Below, one piece after another: positions 1-7,232 of a DNA stretch of 13,511 bases. Origin of the DNA: Flavobacterium sp. (GTDB lineage: Bacteria; Bacteroidota; Bacteroidia; Flavobacteriales; Flavobacteriaceae); assembly GCF_030146175.1 (NCBI RefSeq), contig NZ_JASLCE010000156.1:1-13511 (forward strand), read 5' to 3'. Each line of letters begins with the position of its first letter. Positions within the stretch are counted from its first letter, which is position 1. The notes beneath the pieces were generated by a model. It searched no databases. It saw only the letters and a program-made list of their open reading frames with translations, and was not told the DNA's origin. Position numbers and translations under genes: made by a program.

Positions 1-773
1 TTATCCAAATCGGACAGAGTGTAAAACTGCATATTGTTCAATTCTATGTATTTACAGATAAATGCTAAGGTTTCAATTTTTGTTTGATAATTAGCTGTTA
101 ATTCCTTAACCGGTTTATGACCGCACAAAATAAGTATCTTATTTTCTTTTCTGGCATAATCCAATAGCTCTAAAAGGTAAGGTATACTAAAATGGACATG
201 ATTATTATCGATATCAAAGGCATACATATATTTTGTACCTCTAAAATAACAGCCTTCTTTTTCCGGAACATCGCCACAAAATGCCCTTCCCCTGATAATA
301 TTAAATTTTGGAGCTAAAGCCTTATCGAGTTCCTCTGATCTTTCCCCATAGGGATAAGCAAATGAGGTAACATGTAAAGCCAACCTTTTCATCGATGCAA
401 GCATCGGGTCTATTTCTACTTTTACATAATTATCGATTCCGTTTGCCGCCGCATACGTAACCGCATTAAAATGATGGTATCCATGCCCGGCTATCTCATG
501 TCCGTTTTTCTGCATCTGAACGAGCTTGTTTAATTGGGGTGCGCCTATGGAATCAATCCTGCAAACACAAAAAGTGGCTTTCCAGGAGTATTTTTTTAAA
601 GCCTGGTCGGCCTCAAACCATTCGTCTACATAGGCATCGTCAAAAGACAAAACCACGCCTGCCCTATAGGGTTTTGAATATGGGACCGACTGTGGTATTG
701 CTTTTTTATTATCGCAGGCGGATACAATTATCGTTGTTATAATTAAAAAGGACTTATAAAAAAACGGCTTCAT
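1..773 (-). CDS. Polysaccharide deacetylase (NodB-fold) lipoprotein, 3' end cut by the window
   Basis: This frame is open from an ATG at 773 to the window edge (257 codons, no stop yet), so the C-terminus is missing. The N-terminus is a lipoprotein signal: a hydrophobic stretch (about residues 9-17) and lipobox VSAC with Cys20, so the mature protein should be membrane-anchored. The NodB-homology motifs follow in order: SFDDAY at 43-48 (metal/catalytic Asp pair D45 D46), HGYHH at 97-101 (the HxxxH metal motif, with Gly where Ser/Thr is usual) and AYPYG near residue 139. Members of carbohydrate esterase family 4 remove acetyl or similar groups from N-acetylated sugars; the substrate here is not evident. 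The start lies 12 bp after the stop of the PepSY-like gene at 786-1337, so the two are probably one operon. Family assignment is firm; the substrate is unknown. Confidence 0.88.
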   Translation of the reverse strand, partial: MKPFFYKSFLIITTIIVSACDNKKAIPQSVPYSKPYRAGVVLSFDDAYVDEWFEADQALKKYSWKATFCVCRIDSIGAPQLNKLVQMQKNGHEIAGHGYHHFNAVTYAAANGIDNYVKVEIDPMLASMKRLALHVTSFAYPYGERSEELDKALAPKFNIIRGRAFCGDVPEKEGCYFRGTKYMYAFDIDNNHVHFSIPYLLELLDYARKENKILILCGHKPVKELTANYQTKIETLAFICKYIELNNMQFYTLSDLD

Positions 774-785
774 AAATTCTAAGGC

Positions 786-1337
786 TTAATCCTTTTCTAC
801 CATTCTGATAAACGCTCCTTTATCACTAAAAACCAAATCATAAAACTGACTTCCTTTAACAACTCCTACTTCATACGTGATCATCTTTTTTATATTCAAA
901 TCTATATCTGAATCCGGATGTATATCCATGTCGGTAACCTTAACCGCTTCGGTAACTTTATTTAAGAAATTTCCTTTTTTTAAATATTTAGTAGCATTTG
1001 CAGGAAGATCCCTCAACGTTATACTGGCTTCAAAGGCTTTCAGATTGCCCAGATTATCATAGACAGCCAGATCGTTTCCTTTAGTCCCCTTGAATTTCGC
1101 TTCGTATCTCAGTTGATCATCATTATCGCCTCTATATTCTCTTGTCCAGGAAGCCTTACTATTGGGGTATTGTTTTTCAAATGCTGCTTTTACTTCTATT
1201 GGCAGTATAATTTCATCTTTAGCGTTTTTCTGTCCGAAAGATTTGATGTTGAAAGCAACCATCAACAATACAAGAATAACTCTGAAAACTGTATTCAGAT
1301 TGTTTTTTCTGTGATCTGTTTTAACTATTCTTTCCAT
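786..1337 (-). CDS. Secreted PepSY-like (PF11396-type) protein
   Basis: A 183-residue protein starting at ATG 1337. After a basic N-terminus there is a hydrophobic segment (about residues 18-31) ending SFGQ, consistent with a Sec signal peptide. The mature part has the feel of the Bacteroidota PepSY-like / beta-lactamase-inhibitor-like family: an amphipathic helix starting VKAAFEKQYPNSKASW, then YEAKFKGTKGNDLAVYDNLGNLKAFE, where a beta hairpin carries 'y.a.f...g....v..d..G....e', and a second, shorter half ending in the ydlvFSDKGAFI hairpin. Such proteins are periplasmic or outer-envelope, of poorly known function, and often sit near sensor kinases. Here it leads an operon with the deacetylase lipoprotein 12 bp downstream. 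The signal peptide is clear; the family call is from memory of the pattern. Confidence 0.72.
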   Translation of the reverse strand: MERIVKTDHRKNNLNTVFRVILVLLMVAFNIKSFGQKNAKDEIILPIEVKAAFEKQYPNSKASWTREYRGDNDDQLRYEAKFKGTKGNDLAVYDNLGNLKAFEASITLRDLPANATKYLKKGNFLNKVTEAVKVTDMDIHPDSDIDLNIKKMITYEVGVVKGSQFYDLVFSDKGAFIRMVEKD

Positions 1338-1476
1338 GATACAATTAGTTTTAAATGTGCTTATTTATTCCGTTTGATATATAAATATACTGATTCTAAA
1401 TGAAGCACAGATGAAGAACAAATGAACGCAGGACAACAGTTTTTCTAAATTAATAACTTACCACTTTTTGTGTTTT
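1338..1476. other. Intergenic, no gene seen
   Basis: Upstream region of the PepSY-like gene. It is AT-rich and holds no convincing reading frame. On the minus strand there is TATATTTA about 50 bp upstream of the start, one mismatch from the Bacteroidota -7 element TAnnTTTG, which is too weak to call a promoter. Confidence 0.3.
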
Positions 1477-1494
1477 CCAGATAGCGCAGATTTA
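1477..1494. repeat. Solo REP/MITE end
   Basis: CCAGATAGCGCAGATTTA matches the left terminus of the 160-bp elements at 6070, 8908 and 9634. No matching interior follows; instead the segment leads into repeat R1 and then the palindrome at 1658-1686, which supplies an opposite-facing end. Confidence 0.7.
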
Positions 1495-1516
1495 CTATCC
1501 ATGTCTATCATGAACG

Positions 1517-1550
1517 ACAAAAAAGCCCTGATAAAATTTATCGCTTTTGT
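1517..1550 (-). terminator. Terminator-like hairpin, possibly bidirectional
   Basis: On the minus strand ACAAAAGC pairs with GCTTTTTTGT around an inner palindrome GATAAAATTTATC (1530-1542), and the 3' arm contains a T run. The opposite strand also ends GCTTTTGT, so it could stop transcription in either direction. It is the 3' part of repeat R1 and lies downstream of the gene at 1756-2268. Confidence 0.5.
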
Positions 1551-1573
1551 AAAGTTGCAGGCTAAGAGGTAGT

Positions 1574-1613
1574 ACAATCCAACATCTGATGCTGCTTTTG
1601 TTGTATTTTAATA
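1574..1613 (-). repeat. Repeat R, copy 1 (core)
   Basis: A 40-bp core that is 35/40 identical to 3408-3447 and more distantly similar to 11892-11931 (counted by eye). On the minus strand it begins TATTAAAATACAACAAAAG and contains the hairpin CATC-A-GATG. Similarity to copy 2 extends on both sides: a GATTATACA block before the core, and TACCTCT, ACTTTA and a palindrome plus GCTTTTTT after it. Function unknown; it could be a conserved 3' untranslated segment or small RNA. Confidence 0.6.
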
Positions 1614-1657
1614 CCATTGGAAGAGAAAATGTATAATCAAATACTTAATTATTACTA

Positions 1658-1686
1658 GATAGCACGGATTATAAATCCGCGCTATC
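1658..1686. repeat. Palindromic REP unit
   Basis: GATAGCACGGATT, the spacer ATA, then AATCCGCGCTATC: 13-bp arms with one mismatch. This is the left and right ends of the MITE/REP family fused head to head with no interior, as in REP palindromes. It lies downstream of the gene ending at 1756. Confidence 0.75.
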
Positions 1687-1698
1687 GGGCTTAATTAT

Positions 1699-1746
1699 TT
1701 ATAACGTTCCAGGGAAGCTGTCAGTAGTGAATCTAGTGTTAGCTTC
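1699..1746 (-). other. attC-like inverted-repeat site downstream of the gene at 1756-2268
   Basis: Read on the minus strand, the gene is followed by GCTAACAC (from 1743) and 30 bp later by AACGTTATAA (to 1699). Arms GAAGCT (1714-1719) and AGCTTC (1741-1746) also form a hairpin. The GCTAAC...GTTAT arrangement resembles the R''/R' boxes of an integron attC site, and the same gene has GTTAGC upstream at 2288-2293. This is pattern resemblance only. Confidence 0.3.
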
Positions 1747-1755
1747 TGTTTTCAT

Positions 1756-2268
1756 TTATTTAGTTATTTCATTTTCTAAACATTCCACTATCTTATCATC
1801 AATTGGCATTCTTTTCAGATTTAGCATTCCACATTTCATAAATTCCAGAATTTTTAATCCGTTTGTTTTTCCTTTACTGATTGATGCTTTTAGTTTTCCA
1901 CCAACTTTAAAGAACATTTTTTGTGAAGTTCCAATAAATGATTTTCTATCTTCATCTTCTAAAAATAAAGCGATCTCATTTTCTTTTGGTTCATAAAGTT
2001 GGGAATCATGCATTATATTGGCTCCATCAGATTGCGTTTGTATTCTAATCACAATCGATTTTAAATCTTTATCTTTTGAATTGAAAAAGTCACTTTTAAA
2101 ATTCTTTTTCATTACGGTTAAATTCTCATAACCTCCACCGGAACTATATTCGTCGTAATATTCTTTTGGGTTCTCTATTTTATGGATATGCTCACAGTTG
2201 AGTTGGTGACTTTGTGCTTGGCAGATTGTAAAAACAAAAAGGGCTATTAGGGTTATGTTTTTTTTCAT
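1756..2268 (-). CDS. Small secreted protein of unknown function
   Basis: I place the start at ATG 2268 (170 aa) rather than at 2337 because it opens with a clear Sec signal peptide, MKKNITLIALFVFTICQAQS, typical of Bacteroidota exported proteins; the 23 upstream residues look non-coding. The mature protein is lysine- and acid-rich with two Cys near the ends, has no repeats or recognised motif, and ends VECLENEITK. No family recognised. It is bracketed by inverted GTTAGC boxes: CGTTAGCG about 20 bp upstream of the start and GCTAACA 12 bp after the stop, a cassette-like arrangement. The leucine-rich-repeat gene ends 126 bp upstream. Confidence 0.65.
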   Translation of the reverse strand: MKKNITLIALFVFTICQAQSHQLNCEHIHKIENPKEYYDEYSSGGGYENLTVMKKNFKSDFFNSKDKDLKSIVIRIQTQSDGANIMHDSQLYEPKENEIALFLEDEDRKSFIGTSQKMFFKVGGKLKASISKGKTNGLKILEFMKCGMLNLKRMPIDDKIVECLENEITK

Positions 2269-2394
2269 AAAGTGGTTTAAGCGTGTCGCTAACGTTTTGA
2301 GGTAATCATATAAATGCCATGATTTAGTGTACCACAAGGCAGTATGCTCGTATTACTTGTTCGCAGCACGGTCTTTTGTACTTCGAAGAAGCAG

Positions 2395-3237
2395 TTATTG
2401 GTACAGCGATAAGCCAGGTCTTTTCGACAACGTCTCCGGTATCGTTAAAAGCGGATTATCTTTTAGGTGCAGTTGATCAATTCGGTAGCCTCCCTGACCT
2501 AAGGTTCCGAGTGATTCCAGTTCATTGTTATTAAGATAGATGTCTTCAAAAACCACCTTATGCAACGTGTTGGGCAGGGTTTTTAAGCGATTATTGCTAA
2601 TATTAAAATAGACAACCATTTCTTTCAGGTTTCCTAAGGATTCCGGCAAATGCGTTAATTGATTGTGATGCAAGTTTAGTACTTGAATCTGAGTCATGTT
2701 TCCGAATAGTTCCGGAAGCTGCGTTAGTTGGTTATTTGCCGCATTGAAACTATATACTCTTTCTAAAGAACCGATACTATCGGGTAGTGTTTTTAGTTGG
2801 TTGCTTTCCAGATCGATATTGGTAAGCCTGGTCAGCTTTCCGATTGCGTCCGGCAGACTTGTGAGCTGGTTACTTTTTAGGTCGATATAGGTAAGCCCGC
2901 TAAGATTTCCGATTGCGTCCGTCAGGTTTGTTAACTGGTTGTTTCTTAGACTTAGTAAGTCTAATTGAGTTAGGTCACCAATGGCATCCGGTAGACTTGT
3001 CAGCTGATTGTTGTCCAGATATAGCTGTCTCAGGTTTTTAAATTGTCCGATGGTTTCCGGCAATTCCTTTAGGTTCTGGTGGCTTAGGTTAAGTGAGGTG
3101 TGTTTTAAAGGGTTTTTTAAGGCTTTTTCAAGCGTCAACGGCTTCTTTTTAAAGAGCTGCCCGATCGTACTAAAGATACTTTTTTTAGGAGATTTTTTTA
3201 AAAGATCTCCCAAGGTCGTGTCGTCGTGGTTTGCCAT
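2395..3237 (-). CDS. Leucine-rich repeat protein
   Basis: A 280-residue protein starting at ATG 3237. Residues 1-45 are basic and have no signal peptide, so it is probably cytoplasmic. From about residue 46 there are around ten consecutive 23-residue leucine-rich repeats of the form LTxLPDAIGxLxxLxxLxLxxNQ. The first seven or so are regular; the last ones (LKTLPNTLHKVVFEDIYLNNNE, LESLGTLGQGG...) are degenerate, and the protein ends with a short cap, RPGLSLYQ. The family is a protein-interaction scaffold and does not indicate a reaction. The underlying DNA shows repeated segments such as GATTGCGTCCGGCAG, implying expansion by duplication. GC content is visibly higher than in neighbouring hypothetical genes. 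No operon partner is obvious. Confidence 0.88.
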   Translation of the reverse strand: MANHDDTTLGDLLKKSPKKSIFSTIGQLFKKKPLTLEKALKNPLKHTSLNLSHQNLKELPETIGQFKNLRQLYLDNNQLTSLPDAIGDLTQLDLLSLRNNQLTNLTDAIGNLSGLTYIDLKSNQLTSLPDAIGKLTRLTNIDLESNQLKTLPDSIGSLERVYSFNAANNQLTQLPELFGNMTQIQVLNLHHNQLTHLPESLGNLKEMVVYFNISNNRLKTLPNTLHKVVFEDIYLNNNELESLGTLGQGGYRIDQLHLKDNPLLTIPETLSKRPGLSLYQ

Positions 3238-3487
3238 TTTTTAAATATTTTGGTTCAAAGTTTTCCAGATTCAATATAAGGTTCGGGAAGATAACCAAAA
3301 AAATCATTTGATCAATTCTCGTGGATTTGAAATCCTGTCTAAAACTGCAATAAAAAAGCTTTGATTTAAAATCAGGTCGTTAATAAAGTGGCGGACTGAG
3401 AGGTATCACAATCGAACAGCTAATGTTCCTTTTGTTGTATTTTAATAAGGTGGTGTGATTTTGAATACAAAATAGTGTATAATCATC
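3238..3487. other. Intergenic containing repeat R copy 2 and a terminator-like hairpin
   Basis: Between the AraC-family gene and the LRR gene. Besides repeat R (core 3408-3447) it contains, on the minus strand, TGATTTTAAATCA followed by AAGCTTTTTTA (3351-3374), which resembles a weak Rho-independent terminator for the AraC gene. AAACTTTG, 20 bp before the LRR start, is one base from the -7 consensus TAnnTTTG. Confidence 0.4.
3408..3447 (-). repeat. Repeat R, copy 2 (core)
   Basis: 35 of 40 bases match copy 1 at 1574-1613. The internal hairpin is GAACA-gctaa-TGTTC, so both arms differ from copy 1 yet still pair. It lies 41 bp after the AraC stop codon, and the homology with copy 1 begins almost at that stop (GATTATACA block, 3477-3485) and runs to the GCTTTTTT terminator. 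Confidence 0.6.
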
Positions 3488-4396
3488 TTAATTTAAACTC
3501 CTATATTCTTTAGGAGTTTGTCCGGTTTTAATTTTAAATAATTTACTGAAGTATTGAGGATATTCAAAACCCAGAGAATACGCAATTTCTCCTACAGAAT
3601 GGTTTGTATTAAGTAAAACACTTTTAGCTTCCTCAATTAAAAAATAGTGGATATGGTCTTGTGCGTTCATTCCTGTCTCTTTTTTCAGCAGATCAGTTAA
3701 ATAATTAGGCGATAAATGCACTTTGTCAGCCAGATATTTTACGGTTGGTAAACCTGTTTTTTTGAGGTCCTGAGAACCGAAATAATCTTTTATCAGGATT
3801 TCAATTTCACTCACAACATCCTTGTTTACACTTTTTCGTGTAATAAATTGACGACCGTAATAACGCAGGCAATAGTTCAATAGAAGTTCAATATTGGAAA
3901 CTATTAAATTCTGACTATGATTGTCAATATTTTCCAGAAGTTCATTTTGAATTTTTAAGATACAATCATAAAGTATTTGCTTTTCTTTTTCTGATAAATG
4001 TAAGGCTTCCGACATTTCATACGAGAAAAATGTATATTCTTTTATTTTTGAGCCTAAAGAAGTATTGCGGATTAAATCAGGATGAAAAAATAAACCCCAT
4101 CCCATCATATCATCCCTTTTCTCGATTTCACTATCCATTGTCATTACCTGTTTAGGTGCGATGCAGATTAGACTGCCTTCCTGAAAATCATACGATTGTT
4201 TTCCGTATCGTAATCCGTTAGAGCAGTAATTTTTAAACATAATAGAATAAAAATCACAACAAATGCGTGTTCCTTCTTCAACATATTCATCTACTTTACT
4301 GAAATCAATGACTGCAACAAGGGGATGATTTACGTTTCCTTGTTGCACAAATTTATTTATCTCTGAGATACTTTTTAAATTGACAATGGGTTTCAT
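3488..4396 (-). CDS. AraC-family transcriptional regulator
   Basis: A 302-residue protein starting at ATG 4396. Residues 1-190 form an effector-sensing N-terminal domain of the cupin-like type usual in this family. The C-terminal 100 residues are the AraC double helix-turn-helix: the first unit includes VKYLADKVHLSPNYLTDLLKKETG, and the second includes SVGEIAYSLGFEYPQYFSKLFK followed by the family signature GQTPKEYR. DNA-binding elements look intact and length is normal. It is the last gene of the run SDR, DUF2147, small ORF, AraC, starting 48 bp after the small ORF. AraC regulators of this type often control an adjacent oxidoreductase; that it regulates the SDR gene here is inference from position. 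Confidence 0.92.
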   Translation of the reverse strand: MKPIVNLKSISEINKFVQQGNVNHPLVAVIDFSKVDEYVEEGTRICCDFYSIMFKNYCSNGLRYGKQSYDFQEGSLICIAPKQVMTMDSEIEKRDDMMGWGLFFHPDLIRNTSLGSKIKEYTFFSYEMSEALHLSEKEKQILYDCILKIQNELLENIDNHSQNLIVSNIELLLNYCLRYYGRQFITRKSVNKDVVSEIEILIKDYFGSQDLKKTGLPTVKYLADKVHLSPNYLTDLLKKETGMNAQDHIHYFLIEEAKSVLLNTNHSVGEIAYSLGFEYPQYFSKLFKIKTGQTPKEYRSLN

Positions 4397-4444
4397 GTTT
4401 TTCTGTAAAAATCATTACTAATTTAGTTATTTTGTATCAACTTT

Positions 4445-4570
4445 TTAAGTTCGTTTTTTTTCCTGCCTTAACTTCAGTTCCGATAATTTTATAACACCGA
4501 AGCTGCTAATGAAATAGGCTTCAAATAATTCGCCGGTTATCCAGGTTAAAGTGTGTTTGTAAAAACTCAT
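4445..4570 (-). CDS. 41-residue ORF translationally coupled to the DUF2147 gene, possibly a truncated membrane protein
   Basis: An ATG at 4570 overlaps the stop of the upstream DUF2147 gene as ATGA, a classic coupling arrangement. The ORF encodes 41 residues, beginning MSFYKHTLTWITGELFEAYF and ending in a charged KLRQEKKRT tail. The N-terminus reminds me of small Bacteroidota inner-membrane proteins that continue into two hydrophobic helices after a 'W..GE..EA....FG' start; here the helices are absent and the frame stops early, so it may be a deletion remnant. It could also be a genuine small protein or chance. Coding potential is moderate: the ATGA overlap and protein-like first half favour it. 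Confidence 0.4.
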   Translation of the reverse strand: MSFYKHTLTWITGELFEAYFISSFGVIKLSELKLRQEKKRT

Positions 4571-5007
4571 AATTTATATTTGTGCCAGGTTACTGTTTTT
4601 CCTAGTAATGATATACCTAAATACCCCCTCAAAGAAAGCTTTCCATCTTCAATCCACGCTTTGCAGGTATAAGTATCACCGCTAGGCGGGTCATAAATTT
4701 TTCCATCGGTATATTCTTTTCCGTTCCACTTTAGACCGGTTAAGCTAACGATACCAATAATGTCCCTGTTCCGTAATTGTTTATCCGGATTTTTAGTATC
4801 CTTTTTTGAAGTTACTCCATCTTTTTCAACAACCAGATTTCCCCATAAAAGTTTTGCGGAATAATGATCTCCATCCTTGAAAAATTCCATTCGGACATCT
4901 TTTTTGTCAGATTCCCAAATACCGACTATATTTTTCTCATTAGTTTGTGCTTGTAACTTTGCTGTAATAGCAAACATTAGGACGAACAAAATTTTAACTG
5001 TTTTCAT
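4567..5007 (-). CDS. DUF2147 family secreted protein
   Basis: A 146-residue protein starting at ATG 5007. Residues 1-21 are a Sec signal peptide ending LQAQ. The rest has the DUF2147 (PF09917) pattern in order: IVGIWESD, an R-MEFF strand, a D/K-rich region with KDTKNPDKQLRNRDIIG, LTGLKWNGKEYTDGKIYDPPSGDTY (W..GKIYDPxxG is the most diagnostic part), LSLRGYLGISLLGKTVTWHK. These are small lipocalin-like beta-rich envelope proteins of unknown function. It lies 25 bp downstream of the SDR gene and overlaps the following small ORF by 4 bp, so it belongs to that operon. Confidence 0.9.
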   Translation of the reverse strand: MKTVKILFVLMFAITAKLQAQTNEKNIVGIWESDKKDVRMEFFKDGDHYSAKLLWGNLVVEKDGVTSKKDTKNPDKQLRNRDIIGIVSLTGLKWNGKEYTDGKIYDPPSGDTYTCKAWIEDGKLSLRGYLGISLLGKTVTWHKYKL

Positions 5008-5032
5008 ATTTTTTAATTTACGATTAATGAAT

Positions 5033-5848
5033 TTACATCTGACTCATTACAATTTTGTCAAATAAATTGTCACCGAGATACGTTCTCATCCAAACCATAG
5101 GCTTTGCAAACTTCCCGACTCTGTATCGTGTTTTAGGATTGTTGCTAGTAACAATTTTGACGACAGTATCGGCAATAACTGATGATTTGGAGGAGCCATT
5201 TCCTTTGGCAGCATCAGCTGTTCCTTTGGCGATCTTATCCATCATAGCCGTATAGGCACTATTTTTAGATATTTTAGAGAAATTATCCAAAAGGACTGAG
5301 CCGAATTCGGTAGCAATAAAACCAGGTTCCAAAACCACAACTTTGATATTGAATGCTTTTAATTCTAATCGCAAGCAATCACTTAGACCTTCCACTGCAT
5401 GTTTTGATGCGTGATACCATGCGCCCATTGGGAAATACATTTTTCCTCCCATCGATGACGTATTGATGATTGTTCCTGATTTAGCTTTGCGCATGTGAGG
5501 CACAACTTTTTGTGTTACGGCTGCCATACCGAAAACATTTACTTCAAACTGTCGTCGGGCTTCAGTTAAAGGAATATCTTCAACTGAACCATACAACCCA
5601 AAACCAGCGTTGTTCCAAAGAACATCGATTTTGCCTTCTTTCTGAACAATTGTGTTTACTACAATTTCGATTTCAACCTCATTGGTAACATCCATTTGGA
5701 TTGGATGTCCTCCCAATACTTTTAAATCCTGCATTTGTTCAATTCTTCTTGCTACGGTATAAACTGTATGTCCTTGTTTGATAAGTGCTTTAGCAGTTTC
5801 TTTTCCCATTCCCGAACTAGCTCCTGTAATCAAGATTACTTTTCCCAT
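5033..5848 (-). CDS. Short-chain dehydrogenase/reductase (SDR)
   Basis: A complete 271-residue classical SDR starting at ATG 5848. Rossmann cofactor motif TGASSGMG at 8-15; Arg34-Arg35 after the second strand favour NADP(H) over NAD(H); NNAG at 79-82; the catalytic tetrad is N104, S132, Y145 and K149 (YHASK). PGFIATEF near 195 is the usual substrate-loop start. It should be a cytoplasmic NADPH-dependent oxidoreductase of a carbonyl/hydroxyl substrate; the substrate cannot be read from sequence. It resembles the many SDRs paired with AraC regulators in Bacteroidota. It is the first gene of the run leading to AraC at 3488, and has a Bacteroidota -7 promoter match 27 bp upstream. Confidence 0.94.
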   Translation of the reverse strand: MGKVILITGASSGMGKETAKALIKQGHTVYTVARRIEQMQDLKVLGGHPIQMDVTNEVEIEIVVNTIVQKEGKIDVLWNNAGFGLYGSVEDIPLTEARRQFEVNVFGMAAVTQKVVPHMRKAKSGTIINTSSMGGKMYFPMGAWYHASKHAVEGLSDCLRLELKAFNIKVVVLEPGFIATEFGSVLLDNFSKISKNSAYTAMMDKIAKGTADAAKGNGSSKSSVIADTVVKIVTSNNPKTRYRVGKFAKPMVWMRTYLGDNLFDKIVMSQM

Positions 5849-5874
5849 TTCTTTTTAGTTTAAAGATTATGGGG

Positions 5875-5882
5875 CAAAGTTA
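5875..5882 (-). promoter_or_regulatory. Bacteroidota-type -7 promoter element for the SDR operon
   Basis: On the minus strand TAACTTTG is an exact match to TAnnTTTG and lies 26 bp upstream of the SDR start codon, allowing a short leader. A clear -33 TTG/TTTG at the usual spacing is not visible, so the call rests on the -7 box and position. Confidence 0.5.
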
Positions 5883-6069
5883 GGTCGGTATTAAAGCATT
5901 GAATTAATACTAATCCATGATAGTTGTATAGTTATTTCAGATAAAAGTGTTTTATTGAATTAGAATGTTTTTTGCTGTTAATGGAATAAAAAAATTAACC
6001 TTTAATATTTTAAAACCACGAGAAGCTAATTTATAGAGGAAGGAATTGCAAAGTAATGTATTAGATTAT

Positions 6070-6230
6070 CCCGATAGCACGGATTTACAACCAGATAGCG
6101 CAGATTTACTTCGTCAGTTCGGCTAAAGCCTCGGGTGTAATCCGTGTGCTTAAAACTAAAAACTACAACTTTTAGGTTGGTAGTATACTTCTTCTTTATT
6201 GGTACGGGTTGTAAATCTGCGCTATCGGGG
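6070..6230. mobile_element. MITE/REP-like element, copy 1
   Basis: About 160 bp bounded by CCGATAGCACGGATTTAC (left) and GTAAATCTGCGCTATCGGGG (right), which are inverted repeats. The left terminus is duplicated: a second CCAGATAGCGCAGATTTAC starts at 6091. The left arm carries the extra segment CTTCGTCAGTTCGGCTAAAG...; the centre has ACTACAACTTTTAGGTTGGTAGT, a stem-loop, then CTTCTTTATTGGTACGG. No coding capacity. It lies about 100 bp downstream of the gene at 6330-7115. Elements of this kind in other bacteria are moved in trans by REP-associated or other transposases; none is in the window. Confidence 0.75.
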
Positions 6231-6329
6231 TATTTATTTTCATTTTAAAGCCCTCATTTATTGTAATAAAAAACCAAACTTTAAAAAGAAAAATTTAGCT
6301 TTTTAGGAATTTGTAATATAAATATTTTA

Positions 6330-7115
6330 TTACAAAAATGGCATTGCTTTTTCTTTTATTTGCTCAAGCCGTTTTTGATGATAACTAAAATCTCTTTCAG
6401 GGAATAGTATTGGTAAATTTTTCGTTATTATTTCTAATTCATCAATTAAATACTTTAATCTTGGACTATCTAAATCTGTGTCTTCAATTGGGCAATTGAT
6501 TACTATCCCATGTCTTAATATCATTTCTTTATTTTGTTTGATCAGTTCATCTATATCAACATAAAAGTATTGCCAGTAACTAACCGCACAACTATCTATC
6601 AAAGCTTGAATATAGCTTTCAAATGACATATTCATTTGAATACGTACCCCTTCATCAAAAAAATAAATAGTCAACGGCCATTTGCCATGTTCTCTATAAA
6701 AACAGCCTCTCCCTCGTTGGGAAATATGCCTGCGTATTTCACTGTCATTAAATGAATATAAATTTCCCACTAATTCTTGTGGATGATTGAGCGGGTTTTC
6801 TTTAAGCCACTCATCTTGAATTCCACAAAGGGCTTTATATATTAGAAAAGATGTCCCGCCACTGATGTTCTCCTTTACTTTAGGAATCAATTTATTAGTC
6901 CATTTTATTGAAAGAGACGTTAAGCCTAATATCCTTATAGCGTCGTTGCTAAATTCAATACCTGCTTCATCAGAAATTTTTTTTTGATATTTTTGAAGAA
7001 GCCTGTCAGACAAGTTAAATTCTTGAGGGAAAAGAGACTCTTCGTGTAATTCTATTAAATCGTTTGAACTTAATTCATTAAAAAAGGTTACTAATTTTTT
7101 GAATAAATTTTCCAT
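6330..7115 (-). CDS. Unknown protein, possibly SUKH-like immunity protein
   Basis: A 261-residue protein starting at ATG 7115; soluble, no signal peptide or membrane segment. The middle contains SIKWTNKLIPKV and, near residues 150-190, a strand-strand-helix unit FFDEGVRIQMNMSFESYIQALIDS followed by YWQYFYVD. That 'sfeeYi.aLi...... .WqyfyvD' pattern is reminiscent of SUKH (SMI1/KNR4-like) immunity proteins of polymorphic toxin systems, though the usual N-terminal 'lP.sy' motif is not clear. It ends with a basic helix (LERIKEKAM-like). The neighbours 7233-7859 and 7929-8201 are also small soluble immunity-type proteins in the same direction, which supports the role by context. The gene is certainly coding; the family is tentative. 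Confidence 0.6.
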   Translation of the reverse strand: MENLFKKLVTFFNELSSNDLIELHEESLFPQEFNLSDRLLQKYQKKISDEAGIEFSNDAIRILGLTSLSIKWTNKLIPKVKENISGGTSFLIYKALCGIQDEWLKENPLNHPQELVGNLYSFNDSEIRRHISQRGRGCFYREHGKWPLTIYFFDEGVRIQMNMSFESYIQALIDSCAVSYWQYFYVDIDELIKQNKEMILRHGIVINCPIEDTDLDSPRLKYLIDELEIITKNLPILFPERDFSYHQKRLEQIKEKAMPFL

Positions 7116-7141
7116 ATTTTAAAACGTAATTTTTATTTTTT

Positions 7142-7164
7142 GACAAAGCAATGATTCGTGCGAC
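7142..7164. repeat. 23-bp direct repeat, copy 1
   Basis: Matches 7887-7909 at 21 of 23 positions in the same orientation (GACAAAG, then C or T, AATG, then A or G, TTCGTGCGAC). The two copies bracket the gene at 7233-7859. Confidence 0.7.
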
Positions 7165-7203
7165 ACGAACCTTTTTCATTTCGTTTTGTGTAGACACGAA
7201 ACG
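7155..7203. other. Pair of hairpins between two immunity-type genes
   Basis: TTCGTG-CGA-CACGAA (7155-7169) is a perfect 6-bp stem, followed by CGTTTTGTGT-AG-ACACGAAACG (7182-7203), a 10-bp palindrome with one mismatch. They share the motif ACACGAA. They lie between the stop of the gene at 7233 and the start at 7115 and could be a processing or termination structure or a recombination site. Confidence 0.5.
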
Positions 7204-7232
7204 AGGCACAGAAATTTTTGGTTTTAATTATT

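Noticed and set aside
1574..1613. Repeat R as a CRISPR repeat
   Set aside because: The three copies are kilobases apart, not regularly spaced, and no cas genes are present.
4486..4500. TATAACACCG near 4490 as another attC-like box
   Set aside because: It lies inside the small coupled ORF, has no partner box or hairpin nearby and is likely chance.
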